The notes below the pieces were generated by a model. That model ran no database searches. It saw nothing but the letters and a program-made list of their open reading frames with translations, and was not told the origin of the DNA. Positions 38,431-52,400 of a stretch of DNA of 64,000 bases are shown here, piece after piece. Position numbers and translations under genes: made by a program. Source of the DNA: Chiridota heheva (taxonomy: Eukaryota; Echinodermata; Holothuroidea; Apodida; Chiridotidae); contig JAIGNY010002058.1 of NCBI GenBank assembly GCA_020152595.1, positions 469,501 through 533,500 of the forward strand. The letters run 5' to 3'. Every line of letters begins with the position of its first letter. Positions within the stretch are counted from its first letter, which is position 1.

Positions 38431-39095
38431 CGCATTAACACATACATGAAGAAAGATATCACAGTGACAATGGTACTCATAACAGATCTGCCATTTTACA
38501 GAAGACACAAATTTTTAGATATAATTAACTCATTTAAATATGTCACACCCAAGTTGATTTGTTGTGGATGACAATTCTTCTGCTGAATCTAGCCTCAGGT
38601 TGCACTGAAGAGCAAGATGTTAAAAAGCTTCAAGAGATACTTTTTCAGAGATCGGTGGTTGATTTGATAACCAGATGTGTTACATGTGTATCTCATTTGA
38701 TAACCAGATGTGTTAAATGTGTATCTCTGTGAATGCCATTTGTATAGGGGGACTGAAAGGCATCATGCAACTGCTGAAAAACAAAACATTAAGGCTCTCT
38801 GTCAAAATGATTTTGGGAATAAGAGCATCTGATATGTGTTGAATCCATCTGACACACTGAGAATGAGTAATATTCATCTTCACCTATCTGACATGCAGGT
38901 CTGACCCCATGTAACTTTTGCAGGCCAATAGCTTCAATAGCTTATTTAAGTTTATTTTCTTTGGTTCAATCAAGTGTTGTGATATTTTCTCCTTTATTAA
39001 ACCTTTCTGTTCACAAAGAATTAGTGGGGAGATAAGGAGGGGAAGGGGGAAGGGGGAGGGGGTGGAAATATGAATAATGTTTTGTTTGATTTTGC
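38431..39095. other. Unique intron sequence
   Basis: Holds a two-copy 33-bp repeat (TTTGATAACCAGATGTGTTA at 38663 and 38696) and a G/A-rich run at 39025-39065. Confidence 0.55.
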
Positions 39096-42000
39096 TAGAG
39101 CTTCTATAAGATTTACCTTTGATGAATTGATTGCCTTAAACAAACCTATAAGATATACCTTTGGTGAATTGATTGGCTTGGACACACCTATAAGATATAC
39201 CTTTAGTGAATTGATTGTCTTGGACAAGCCTATAAAATATACCTTTGGTGAATTGATTGCCTTGGACACACCTATAAGATATACCTTTGGTGAATTGATT
39301 GCCTTGGACAAACCTATAAGATATACCTTTGGTGAATTGATTGCCTTGGACAAACCTATAAGATATACCTTTGGTGAATTGATTGCCTTGGACAAACCTA
39401 TAAGATATACTTTTGGTGAATTGATTGCCTTGGACAAACCTATAAGATATACCTTTAATGAATTGATTGTCTTAGACAAATCTGTTAGATATACCTTTGG
39501 TGAATTGATTGTCTTGGACAAACATATAAGATATACCTTTAATGAATTGATTGTCTTAGACAAATCTGTTAGATATACCTTTGGTGAATTGATTGTCTTG
39601 AACAAACCTATAAGATATACCTTTGGTAAATTGATTACCTTGAACAAACCTATAAGATATACCTTGGGTGAATTGATTGTCTTGGACAAACCTATAAGAT
39701 ATACCTTTGGTGAATTGATTGCCTTGGACAAACCTATAAGATATACCTTTGGTGAATTGATTGCCTTGGACAAACCTATAAATATACCTTTGGTGAATTG
39801 ATTGTCTCGGACAAACCTATAGGATATACCTTTGGTGAATTGATTGCCTTGGACAAACCTATAAGATATACCTTTGGTGAATTGATTGCCTTGTACAAAC
39901 CTATAAGATATACCTTTGGTGAATTGATTGCCTTGGACAAACCTATAAGATATACCTTTAATAAATTGATTGTCTTGGACAAACCTATAAGATATACCTT
40001 TAGTGAATTGATTATCTTGAACAAACGTATAAGATATACCTTTGGTGAATTGATTGCCTTGGACAAACATATAAGATATACCTTTAATGAATTGATTGTC
40101 TTAGACAAATCTGTTAGATATACCTTTGGTGAATTGATTGTCTTGGACAAACCAATAAGATATACCTTTGGTGAATTGATTGTCTTGGACAAACCTATAA
40201 GATATACTTTTGGTGAATTGATTGTCTTGGACAAACCTATAAGATATACCTTTAATAAATTGATTGTCTTGGACAAACCTATAAGATATACCTTTAGTGA
40301 ATTGATTATCTTGAACAAATGTATAAGATATACCTTTGGTGAATTGATTGCCTTGGACAAACATATAAGATATACCTTTAATGAATTGATTGTCTTAGAC
40401 AAATCTGTTAGATATACCTTTGGTGAATTGATTGTCTTGGACAAACCTATAAGATATACCTTTGGTGAATTGATTGCCTTGGACAAACCTATAAGATATA
40501 CTTTTGGTGAATTGATTGTCTTGGACAAACCAATAAGATATACCTTTGGTGATTAATTGCCTTGGACAAACCTATAAGATATACCTTTGGTAAATTGATT
40601 GCCTTGGACAAACCTATAAGATATACCTTTGGTGAATTGATTGTCTTGGACAAACCTATAAGATATACCTTTGGTGAATTGATTGTCTTGGACAAACCTA
40701 TAAGATATACTTTTGGTGAATTGATTGCCTTGGACAAACCTATAAGATATACCTTTGGTGAATTGATTGCCTTGGACAAACCTATAAGATATACCTTTGG
40801 TGAATTGATTGTCTTGGACAAACCTATAAGATATACTTTTGGTGAATTGATTGTCTTGGACAAACCTATAAGATATACCTTTGGTGAGTTGATTGCCTTG
40901 GACAAACCTATAAGATATACCTTTGGTGAATTGATTGTCTTGGACAAACCTATAAGATATACCTTTGGTAAATTGATTGCCTTGGACAAACCTATAAGAT
41001 ATACCTTTGGTGAATTGATTCCCTTGGACAAACCTATAAGATATACCTTTGGTGAATTGATTGTCTTGGACAAACCTATAAGATATACCTTTGGTGAATT
41101 GATTGTCTTGGACAAACCTATAAGATATACCTTTGGTAAATTGATTGCCTTGGACAAACCTATAAGATATACCTTTGGTGAATTGATTGCCTTGGACAAA
41201 CCTATAAGATATACCTTTGGTGAATTGATTGCCTTGGACAAACCTATAAGATATACCTTCGGTGAATTGATTGCCTTGGACAAACCTATAAGATATACCT
41301 TTGGTGAATTGATTGTCTTGGACAAACCTATAAGATATACCTTTGGTGAATTGATTGTCTTGGACAAACCTATAAGATATACCTTTGGTGAATTGATTGT
41401 CTTGGACAAACCTATAAGATATACCTTCGGTGAATTGATTGTCTTGGACAAACCTATAAGATATATAAGTGGAGAGGTCTTGTGATTAATTGCCTTGGAC
41501 AAACCTATAAGATATACCTTTGGTGAATTGATTGCCTTGGACAAACCTATAAGATATACCTTTGGTGAATTGATTGTCTTGGACAAACCTATAAGATATA
41601 CCTTTGGTAAATTGATTGCCTTGGACAAACCTATAAGATATACCTTTGGTGAATTGATTTCCTTGGACAAACCTAAGATAAGATATACCTTTGGTGAATT
41701 GATTGCCTTGGACAAACCTATAAGATATACCTTTGGTAAATTGATTGGCTTGGACAAACCTATAAGATATACCTTTGGTGAATTGATTTCCTTGGACAAA
41801 CCTATAAGATATACCTTTGGTGAATTGATTGCCTTGGACAAACCTATAAGATATACCTTTGGTAAATTGATTGCCTTGGACAAACCTATAAGATATACCT
41901 TTGGTGAATTGATTTCCTTGGACAAACCTATAAGATATACCTTTGGTGAATTGATTGTCTTGGACAAACCTATAAGATATACCTTTGGTGAATTGATTGC

Positions 42001-45000
42001 CTTGGACAAACCTATAAGATATACCTTCGGTGAATTGATTGCCTTGGACAAACCTATAAGATATACCTTTGGTGAATTGATTGTCTTGGACAAACCTATA
42101 AGATATACCTTGGTGAATTGATTGTCTTGGACAAACCTATAAGATATACCTTTGGTGAATTGATTGTCTTGGACAAACCTATAAGATATACCTTTGGTAA
42201 ATTGATTGCCTTGGACAAACCTATAAGATATACCTTTGGTGATTAATTGCCTTGGACAAACCTATAAGATATACCTTTGGTAAATTGATTGTCTTGGACA
42301 AACCTATAAGATATACCTTTGGTGAATTGATTCCCTTGGACAAACCTATAAGATATACCTTTGGTGATTAATTGCCTTGGACAAACCTATAAGATATACC
42401 TTTGGTGAATTGATTGCCTTGGACAAACCTATAAGATATACCTTTGGTGAATTGATTGCCTTGGACAAACCTATAAGATATACCTTTGGTAAATTGATTG
42501 CCTTGGACAAACCTATAAGATATACCTTTGGTGAATTGATTCCCTTGGACAAACCTATAAGATATACCTTTAATAAATTGATTGTCTTGGACAAACCTAT
42601 AAGATATACCTTTAGTGAATTGATTATCTTGAACAAATGTATAAGATATACCTTTGGTGAATTGATTGCCTTGGACAAACATATAAGATATACCTTTAAT
42701 GAATTGATTGTCTTAGACAAATCTGTTAGATATACCTTTGGTGAATTGATTGTCTTGGACAAACCTATAAGATATACCTTTGGTGAATTGATTGCCTTGG
42801 ACAAACCTATAAGATATACTTTTGGTGAATTGATTGTCTTGGACAAACCAATAAGATATACCTTTGGTGATTAATTGCCTTGGACAAACCTATAAGATAT
42901 ACCTTTGGTAAATTGATTGCCTTGGACAAACCTATAAGATATACCTTTGGTGAATTGATTGTCTTGGACAAACCTATAAGATATACCTTTGGTGAATTGA
43001 TTGTCTTGGACAAACCTATAAGATATACTTTTGGTGAATTGATTGCCTTGGACAAACCTATAAGATATACCTTTGGTGAATTGATTGCCTTGGACAAACC
43101 TATAAGATATACCTTTGGTGAATTGATTGTCTTGGACAAACCTATAAGATATACTTTTGGTGAATTGATTGTCTTGGACAAACCTATAAGATATACCTTT
43201 GGTGAGTTGATTGCCTTGGACAAACCTATAAGATATACCTTTGGTGAATTGATTGTCTTGACAAACCTATAAGATATACCTTTGGTAAATTGATTGCCTT
43301 GGACAAACCTATAAGATATACCTTTGGTGAATTGATTCCCTTGGACAAACCTATAAGATATACCTTTGGTGAATTGATTGTCTTGGACAAACCTATAAGA
43401 TATACCTTTGGTGAATTGATTGTCTTGGACAAACCTATAAGATATACCTTTGGTAAATTGATTGTCTTGGACAAACCTATAAGATATACCTTTGGTGAAT
43501 TGATTGCCTTGGACAAACCTATAAGATATACCTTTGGTGAATTGATTGCCTTGGACAAACCTATAAGATATACCTTCGGTGAATTGATTGCCTTGGACAA
43601 ACCTATAAGATATACCTTTGGTGAATTGATTGTCTTGGACAAACCTATAAGATATACCTTTGGTGAATTGATTGTCTTGGACAAACCTATAAGATATACC
43701 TTTGGTGAATTGATTGCCTTGGACAAACCTATAAGATATACCTTCGGTGAATTGATTGTCTTGGACAAACCTATAAGATATACCTTTGGTGATTAATTGC
43801 CTTGGACAAACCTATAAGATATACCTTTGGTGAATTGATTGCCTTGGACAAACCTATAAGATATACCTTTGGTGAATTGATTGTCTTGGACAAACCTATA
43901 AGATATACCTTTGGTAAATTGATTGCCTTGGACAAACCTATAAGATATACCTTTGGTGAATTGATTTCCTTGGACAAACCTATAAGATATACCTTTGGTG
44001 AATTGATTGCCTTGGACAAACCTATAAGATATACCTTTGGTAAATTGATTGCCTTGGACAAACCTATAAGATATACCTTTGGTGAATTGATTTCCTTGGA
44101 CAAACCTATAAGATATACCTTTGGTGAATTGATTGTCTTGGACAAACCTATAAGATATACCTTTGGTGAATTGATTGCCTTGGACAAACCTATAAGATAT
44201 ACCTTTGGTGAATTGATTGCCTTGGACAAACCTATAAGATATACCTTTGGTGAATTGATTGTCTTGGACAAACCTATAAGATATACCTTCGGTGAATTGA
44301 TTGTCTTGGACAAACCTATAAGATATACCTTTGGTGAATTGATTGTCTTGGACAAACCTATAAGATATACCTTTGGTAAATTGATTGCCTTGGACAAACC
44401 TATAAGATATACCTTTGGTGATTAATTGCCTTGGACAAACCTATAAGATATACCTTTGGTAAATTGATTGTCTTGGACAAACCTATAAGATATACCTTTG
44501 GTGAATTGATTCCCTTGGACAAACCTATAAGATATACCTTTGGTGATTAATTGCCTTGGACAAACCTATAAGATATACCTTTGGTGAATTGATTGCCTTG
44601 GACAAACCTATAAGATATACCTTTGGTGAATTGATTGCCTTGGACAAACCTATAAGATATACCTTTGGTAAATTGATTGCCTTGGACAAACCTATAAGAT
44701 ATACCTTTGGTGAATTGATTGTCTTGGACAAACCTATAAGATTTACCTTTGGTGATTAATTGCCTTGGACAAACCTATAAGATATACCTTTGGTGAATTG
44801 ATTGTCTTGGACAAACCTATAAGATATACCTTTGGTGAATTGATTGTCTTGGACAAACCTATAAGATATACCTTTGGTGAATTGATCGTCTTGGACAAAC
44901 CTATAAGATATACCTTTGGTGAATTGATTGCCTTGGACAAACCTATAAGATATACCTTTGGTGAATTGATTGCCTTGGACAAACCTATAAGATATACCTT

Positions 45001-45278
45001 TGGTAAATTGATTGCCTTGGACAAACCTATAAGATATACCTTTGGTGAATTGATTCCCTTGGACAAACCTATAAGATTTACCTTTGGTGATTAATTGCCT
45101 TGGACAAACCTATAAGATATACCTTTGGTGAATTGATTGTCTTGGACAAACCTACAAGATATACCTTTGGTGAATTGATTGTCTTGGACAAACCTATAAG
45201 ATATACCTTTGGTGATTAATTGCCTTGGACAAACCTATAAGATATACCTTTGGTAAATTGATTGCCTTGGACAAACAC
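39096..45278. repeat. 42-bp minisatellite, about 147 copies, with higher-order repeats
   Basis: Largest array in the window. The unit is GACAAACCTATAAGATATAC, then CTTTGGTGAATTGATTGCC/TCTTG. Because 42 is a multiple of 3 it reads LDKPIRYTFGELIA on plus and INSPKVYLIGLSKA on minus, both open for hundreds of codons. Units with GGTGATTAATTGCC (one base short) break the plus frame. Rare units repeat at fixed distances: AATAAATTGATTGTCTT at 39960, 40254 and 42572, so there are 294-bp (7-unit) and ~2.3-kb duplications. It ends 20-25 bp from the donor of the exon at 45301. Confidence 0.97.
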
Positions 45279-45300
45279 TCATGACAGCTATAAAGCTCAC

Positions 45301-45572
45301 CTCTGTATTGCACTTATTGTGGTATTTTCATCTGCATTACCACCCTCAGGTTCACCATCATACGGCCTCTGAAGGCATCGCAGCAGTGTTTTCCCATATT
45401 TGACAGCACTTTGAAGGTCATCTTTCACTTCCATATGTTTCTTCCTTTGGTCCATAAGCAAGACGGTGGCACTCTCCACGTCATTAGGCAGTTCAGTCTG
45501 TCGAAGCTCATCCACTAGATGTTGGACTGTAGATGAGCGTTCTCTGCAGTTATTGGCAAATCTTTCAATAGC
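45301..45572 (-). CDS. MCF2L: Exon, linker and first spectrin-like helices, MCF2/MCF2L-like RhoGEF
   Basis: Largest exon in the window: 90 codons plus two bases, acceptor TTTGTTAG, donor CAGAG|GTGAGC, opening in phase 0 and closing in phase 2. The two leftover bases (AG) join the single A that opens the next exon to make an Arg codon, so the junction is phase-consistent. Recognisable features are ELRQTELPNDVES about residues 22-34 and YGKTLLRCLQRP about residues 59-70, both matching the post-Sec14 region of MCF2/MCF2L (an 'ETELPNDV' stretch, then an amphipathic helix ending in 'LL..I..P'). The acidic, glycine-rich stretch EPEGGNADEN is probably a loop. Mostly alpha-helical and charged; no membrane segment. 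The 42-bp array of the following intron ends about 25 bp from the donor. Confidence 0.9.
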
Positions 45573-46099
45573 CTAACAAAGAGGATGAAATAAATTACAG
45601 CAATGCACATGTACAATAAACTACCACTTATTAGCATGCATCAGCCCACATGAAAACTCTTGTAACACAAATTCTTTAACAAACTTCTGATCCACAACAC
45701 ATCTATAAATGCTCCCTTCACAGTTAAAGTCAATCACTTGAAGCATAAATTGATTAATTAATTCATGCCCATCTGATACAATATTCTTTCACTGAAAACA
45801 ATGCTTTAGAGAAGAAGCACTGTTTTTATGACCCTCTCATATATCACAGGAGGGGTAGCATATATCCACGCCCCATATCTTGAAGCCCTCAGACAAGAAA
45901 CATCCTACACATGACACTATTTTATCTCATCAGATAACAGGTACATACTGAATGAATACAATGTGTTTCAGACCCTCTCTGTTGCTTCTAAGACTTGTTA
46001 ATTTTTCTTCAGTTATTTCAGATTGGGGTAGGGCACTGCAGATTCTCGGTTCAAACTCAATTTAATGAGCAGATCAGAAAGACACACATTCAAACTAAC
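45573..46099. other. Unique intron sequence
   Basis: Upstream intron of the exon at 45572; nothing else recognised. Confidence 0.45.
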
Positions 46100-46958
46100 A
46101 TAGCATGATTACAGGACATATCATGCTATGTGAAATACTTATGTGACAGGACATATCATGCTATGTGAAATACTTATGTGACAGGACATATCATGCTATG
46201 TGAAATACTTATGTGACAGGACATATCATGCTATGTGAAATACTTATGTGACAGGACATATCATGCTATGTGAAATACTTATGGGACAGGACATATCATG
46301 CTATGTGAAATACTTATGGGACAGGACATATCATGCTATGTGAAATACTTATGTGACAGGACATATCATGCTATGTGAAATACTTATGTGACAGGACATA
46401 TCATGCTATGTGAAATACTTATGTGACAGGACATATCATGCTATGTGAAATACCTGTGACAGGACATATCATGCTATGTGAAATACTTATGTGACGGGAC
46501 ATATCATGCTATGTGAAATACTTATGTGACAGGACATATCATGCTATGTAAAATACTTATGTGACAGGACACATCATGCTATGTGAAATACTTATGTGAC
46601 AAGACATATCATGCTATGTGAAATACTTGTGTGACAGGACATATCATGCTATGTGAAAAACTTATGTGACAGGACATATCATGCTATGTGAAATACTTAT
46701 GTGACAGGACATATCATGCTATGTGAAATACTTATGTGACAGGACATACTGTATCATGCTATGTGAAATACTTATGTGACAAGACATATCATGCTATGTG
46801 AAATACTTGTGTGACAGGACATATCATGCTATGTGAAAAACTTATGTGACAGGACATATCATGCTATGTGAAATACTTATGTGACAGGACATATCATGCT
46901 ATGTGAAAAACTTATGTGACAGGACATATCAGGCTATGTGAAATACTTATGTGACAAT
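46100..46958. repeat. 35-bp minisatellite, about 24 copies
   Basis: Unit ACAGGACATATCATGCTATG plus TGAAATACTTATGTG, with a hairpin ACATA-TCATGC-TATGT in every unit. Confidence 0.97.
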
Positions 46959-46979
46959 CATATCCAGGTAGGTATACTT

Positions 46980-47275
46980 TTATCGACTATTGCCTGGTCC
47001 AGCCTGCCTGCACCCAAGCTTGGGGTAGTCTGATTGGGGACTACTGCCTGGTTAAGCATGCCTGCACCCAAGATTATGATACTCTGATCGGGGACTACTG
47101 CCTGGTCAAGCATGCCTGCACCCAGCATTGGGATACTCTTGATTGGGACTACTGCCTGGTCAAACACGCCTGCACCTAGCAAGGGATACTCTTGATCAGG
47201 GACTATACTGCCTGGTCAAGCATGCCTGCACCCAAGATTGGGATAATCTGATGGGGACTACTGCCTGGTCAGGCA
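46980..47275. repeat. ~54-bp minisatellite, 6 imperfect copies
   Basis: TGCCTGGTCAAGCATGCCTG-containing units at about 46991, 47045, 47099, 47153, 47209 and 47262. Confidence 0.9.
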
Positions 47276-47454
47276 TGCATGGTTGGGAGGGAAATGGGAA
47301 CGAATGCTGACATTTGCTTCTAGTGTTTCCACATGCACTTCTAGTGCTTCAGCATGCAATCCTGCTTTAACATAACTTTATCTATCAGTATCAGGTCCCA
47401 AAGTAAAGTCAATCCTGAAACTTCCAGATAGAAAGTTCACCAAGGCACCATGTG

Positions 47455-49442
47455 CTTCCACACCTTCCTCCATCTGGCACAGTTAACTTTCCTCCATCTG
47501 GAACAGTTAACCTTCCTCCATCTGGCAGAGTCAAGCTTCCTCCATCTGGCACAGTTAACCTTCCTCCATCTGGCACAGTTAGCCTTCCTCCATCTGGCAC
47601 AGTTACCCTTCCTCCATCTGGCACAGTTAACCTTCCTCCATCTGGTACAGTTAACCTTCCTCCATCTGGCACAGTTAACATTCCTCCATCTGGCACAGTT
47701 AACCTTCCTCCATCTGGCACAGTTAACCTTCCTCCATCTGGCACAGTTAACCTTCCTCCATCAGGCACAGTTAACCTTCCTCCATCAGGCACAGTTAACC
47801 TTCCTCCATCTGGCACAGTTAACCTTCCTCAATCTGGCACAGTTAACCTTCCTCCATCTGGCACAGTTAACCTTCCTCCATCCTCCATCTGGCACAGTTA
47901 ACCTTCCTCCATCTGGCACAATTAACCTTCCTCCATCTGGCACAGTTAAGCTTCCTCCATCTGGCACAGTTAAACTTCCTCCATCTGTCACAGTTAACCT
48001 TCCTCTATCTGGCACAGTTAACCTTCCTCCATCTGGCAGAGTTCACCTTCCTCCATCTGGCACAATTAACCTTTCTCTATCTGGCACACTTAACCTTCCT
48101 CAATCTGGCAAACTTAACCTTCCTCCATCTGGCACGGTTAACCTTTCTCCATCAGGCACATTTAACCTTCTCCCATCTGGCACACTTAACCTTCCTCCAT
48201 CTGGCACAGTTAACCTTCCTCCATCTGGTACAGTTAACCTTCCTCCATCTGGTACAGTTAACCTTCCTCCATCTGGCACAATTAACCTTCCTCCATCTGG
48301 CACAGTTAACCTTCCTCCATCTGGCACAGTTAACCTTCATCCATCTGGCACAGTTAACCTTTCTCCATCTGGCACAGTTAACCTTCCTCCATCTGGCAAA
48401 GTTAACCTTCCTCCATCTGGCACAGTTAACCTTCCTCCATCTGGCACAGTTAACCTTCCTCCATCTGGCACAGTTAACCTTCCTCCATCTGGCACAGTTA
48501 ACCTTCCTCCATCTGGCACAGTTAACCTTCCTCCATCTGGCACAGTTAAGCTTCCTCCATCTGGCACAGTTAAGCTTCCTCCATCTGGCACAGTTAACCT
48601 TCCTCCATCTGGCACAGTTAACTTTCCTCCATCTGGCACAGTTAACCTTCCTCCATCTGGCACAGTTAACCTTCCTCCATCTGGCACAGTTAACTTTCCT
48701 CCATCTGGCACAGTTAACCTTCCTCCATCTGGCACAATTAACCTTCCTCAATCTGGCACAGTTAACCTTCCTCCATCTGGCACAGTTAAGCTTCCTCCAT
48801 CTGGCACAGTTAAGCTTCCTCCATCTGGCACAGTTACCCTTCCTCCATCTGGCACAGTTACCCTTCCTCCATCTGGCACAGTTAAGCTTCCTCCATCTGG
48901 CACAGTTAAGCTTCCTCCATCTGGCACAGTTAAGCTTCCTCCATCTGGCACAGTTAACCTTTCTCCATCTGGCACAGCTAACCTTTCTCCATCAAGCACA
49001 GTTAACCTTCCTCCATCTGGCACAGTTAACCTTCCTCCATCTGGCACAGCTAACCTTCCTCCATCTGGCACAGTTAACCTTTCCCCATCTGGCACAGTTA
49101 ATCTTTCTCCATCTGGCACATTTAACGTTCCTCCATCTGGCAAAGTTAATCTTCCTCCATCTGGCACAGTTAACCTTCCTCCATCTGGCACACTTAACCT
49201 TCCTCCATCTGGCACACTTAACCTTCCTCCATCTGGCACAGTTAACCTTCTCCCATCTGGCACAGTTAACCTTCCTCCATCTGGCACAGTTAACCTTTCT
49301 CCATCTAGCACAGTTAACCTTTCTCTATCTGGCACAGTTAACCTTCCTCCATCTGGCACAGTTAACCTTCCTCTATCTGGCACAGTTAACCTTCCTCCAT
49401 CTGGCACAGTTAACCTTTCTCCATCTGGCACAGTTAACCATC
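47455..49442. repeat. 24-bp minisatellite, about 83 copies, open on both strands
   Basis: Unit CCTTCCTCCATCTGGCACAG plus TTAA. The 24-bp period yields a 676-codon plus frame (FLHLAQLT, then LPPSGTVN after an irregular unit near 47880) and minus frames (LTVPDGGR). The frame simply switches at irregular units, and there are no splice or start signals. Not regarded as coding. Confidence 0.97.
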
Positions 49443-52400
49443 CTGTAGTTATATCTATAGGGAACCATGTACAGTGCTAGCGGGAATAAATGTGTCATTT
49501 ACATTTCCTGGGAATGCATTTGACAGGATTAGGTGGTAATGTTAAGTCGATTCCTGCATTCCTTATTGTGTGGCAGAAAATAATCCGTTTTACCAATAAC
49601 CACTGTTAAGCTAGTTTGCTGGTCAAGAGAGTGTTAACCACATAACTAGACAGTTATGTTGTGGTTACCTAATCCTTCCAACCAGTTCCACTGACAACAA
49701 CATAAGCCTGCAGTAATACACAATAGTCAATAGCGTAGTGCTACTCATTGAGACTTCTGTTCACAAATGACAATTTTGTATTATTGTCGTCAGTATAACA
49801 TCGTAATTAACCCTTAATTCATATCCCAATATTCTTTTTTTGTTTTTCGCAGGTACGTTTCAAGATGAGTATAGTTTGGTCACATTCATAACGTTTTTGT
49901 TTTGTTTTCAATATGCATGATCCTTTAAGAAGTACAGATTTTTGTTGCCCACTTATTGCATGTAAGACATGTTGTGTGATGAAATACAAAAAACAAAACA
50001 GTGCTAACTCTTCTTACTGCTTTTACTAATATGTCAAGAGAAATAAATAAATACAAAAACCTCTGCAAGTTTTATTTTACACATGTATTTCTTTCTTCGA
50101 TTTGCACTTTATGAATTACTGGATTTTCCCAATAAGTTGTCATTCTAAAATGACAGCTAATTTTAAACTTCCATTTGTTTGCATGTGACTGGTTTTGTCC
50201 ACCGTGAAATAACATTATTTTCTTCTGACAAATATGTTTAGTTGAATTATTGTTTTTGGTTCCCTACTAACATGTTTCTTGAAGCGTAAATGATTATTTT
50301 TAATGGAAACAACTCACACATGTGACCTCCCCCTTCCCGCGGCCCCACCCCATCTCATCACACCATCTCTGTATCCACTTCCTCCCGATTTAATTATGTA
50401 GACCTATATACAGTTCAATAATATTTACAAATGACTTCGAAACAAATATGAATGCGAAAGCCATCGTAAAAAGCAATCAAAATATGACTACTGCAGAAGA
50501 GTAATTGAAATTTACAAAAAATGAAGAAGAGGTAAATACGAAATCGATCTCTTTGAATCAAGTCAAAAGCATATTGCAAATAATATTTCAAAATAACAAA
50601 TAGCTATAATATATGCTACTGGTCTACACAAAATTCACATCAGGGATCCCCATCGGAATATCGGGCACTGATGTTTTAACTGCAAAGACAAAAGGAAAAG
50701 TAGTACCGGCTTTTGCTCCTGCGGGCTGAACTACAAATTAACCGGGTTGCAAGTACCTGAAAACTAAGTGCAATCATATCCATGGTTGTTTTAATTGTTA
50801 GTTGAGGATAATATAATAACCAAACATTAAATCCCAGGGTTCTGATAAAGTTATCAATTTCATATTAAGTTATTTTTGACAGAAAAAGTACAGTTTAAAT
50901 CATAACTTAAAAATTGTGCACACAGCCCCGTGCTTTCCATGTAGTAGTCCCACTACGGAAAAGTTTCATGCTCACAATTGTTGGGAGTAACCTGCTGGAT
51001 CTGGAAATTCCACATTTTGAGTATTGAATTACAAGTCCCTGGAAAGGGGACGACAACTGGTCCGGATTGTAGAAGTTATAAGAGGCCTAGGGTGATGGTG
51101 AATTAAAATGAATTAATAGTGACAACTGAGTAAAGAAATGTGCTTGTAACAAAAGTTATAAGCCTTTTTGTATAAAATATAATGTGCAACTCAATTGGTA
51201 ATGGTAAGCGTTCTGGATCAATTGTTGAGGTTACGGGCAAGTGAAGAGCTAATTGATAATACCATCTAATGAAAATTTATTTTCAAAATATTTCCAAATG
51301 TCAAAAAGTTAGCAATAAAACACTGGGCTGCCCCCTCCCCTGCCCTTTCCCACCCTTACACACACACACAAAACCTGGTGAAAACAAATGTAATCGTTTA
51401 TTTGACTGGTTGATCATCCTTCTTCAGCACCTTGATTAGTTCGCACTCACAACTTGACCCACTCTATACCAAAATGTGTTACACCCTCTTTTGGTGAAAT
51501 TTCCCCCTCTTTTGGTCTTATCATTGAGGGGGAAACCTATTGATTGAGGGACAAGCAACACTGATGACAAATATTCAAGAATGCTTACCCCCACCCCTCC
51601 CCCCCCACACACACACACACACACTTACGCCCATGCGCCACCACTGGTCCACTTTAAAAGTATTGTTGAGCCCATTGTCGGCCCTGCTTTAGTAGAAATT
51701 CTTTTAAAAAACAGGTCAATCTTACGAGATCGTTACATTTTCTAGAATCTAGGCACACCGCTTACATCCAGCTTCAATTTCCATGGTAACCATTCACGTT
51801 TAGTCGAAGCAGGGAGTATAAGCAAGTGACCTGTGCTGTACTGTGCCCTAGGCATTTCTTAAACATCTGGAAATAATTATCGCCGAAGGCTTGTTGCGCA
51901 ATTTCCTGCAACCTTATGAAATTTGCCACGTGCAAGAAAATGATATTATTCCATCGTAACACAAAGTTACGGCGTGGTTATAAGGAATCGTATGTAGTGC
52001 GTGCCAGTTGTCTTTCAAGTCCCCGAGTCAAAAACATACATTAAAGAATACATTTTATCAGAATTATATGTATTAATTATATGTATTTTTTTCCTTTTTG
52101 CAGAAACATTCAAAATAAATTGTAAGGAAAGGGGATATTTTCGGAACACCGAGGGACTTATTTACATCAACGCCCAACGATACATTGTGATAAGTTGCCA
52201 AGGTTCTTGTACATACAAGAAAAGTTTGTCTCAACAAGAGTTAATGTGACCGTAAAAGGAAAATGGGTGTGACCAGGAAGTCTGAACATGCGCGTTTACA
52301 GGCCAGGGGAAGATGGAAAATTTCACCATGCCCAACATGTCAAACGATTAATACACACATTGTTTTAACATGGATTTTGGATAGCTATGGACCTGGGTTT

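Noticed and set aside
47409-49480. Proline-rich repeat protein (LPPSGTVN)n
   Set aside because: 24-bp unit open on both strands, frame drifting at irregular units, no start context or splice signals, intronic.
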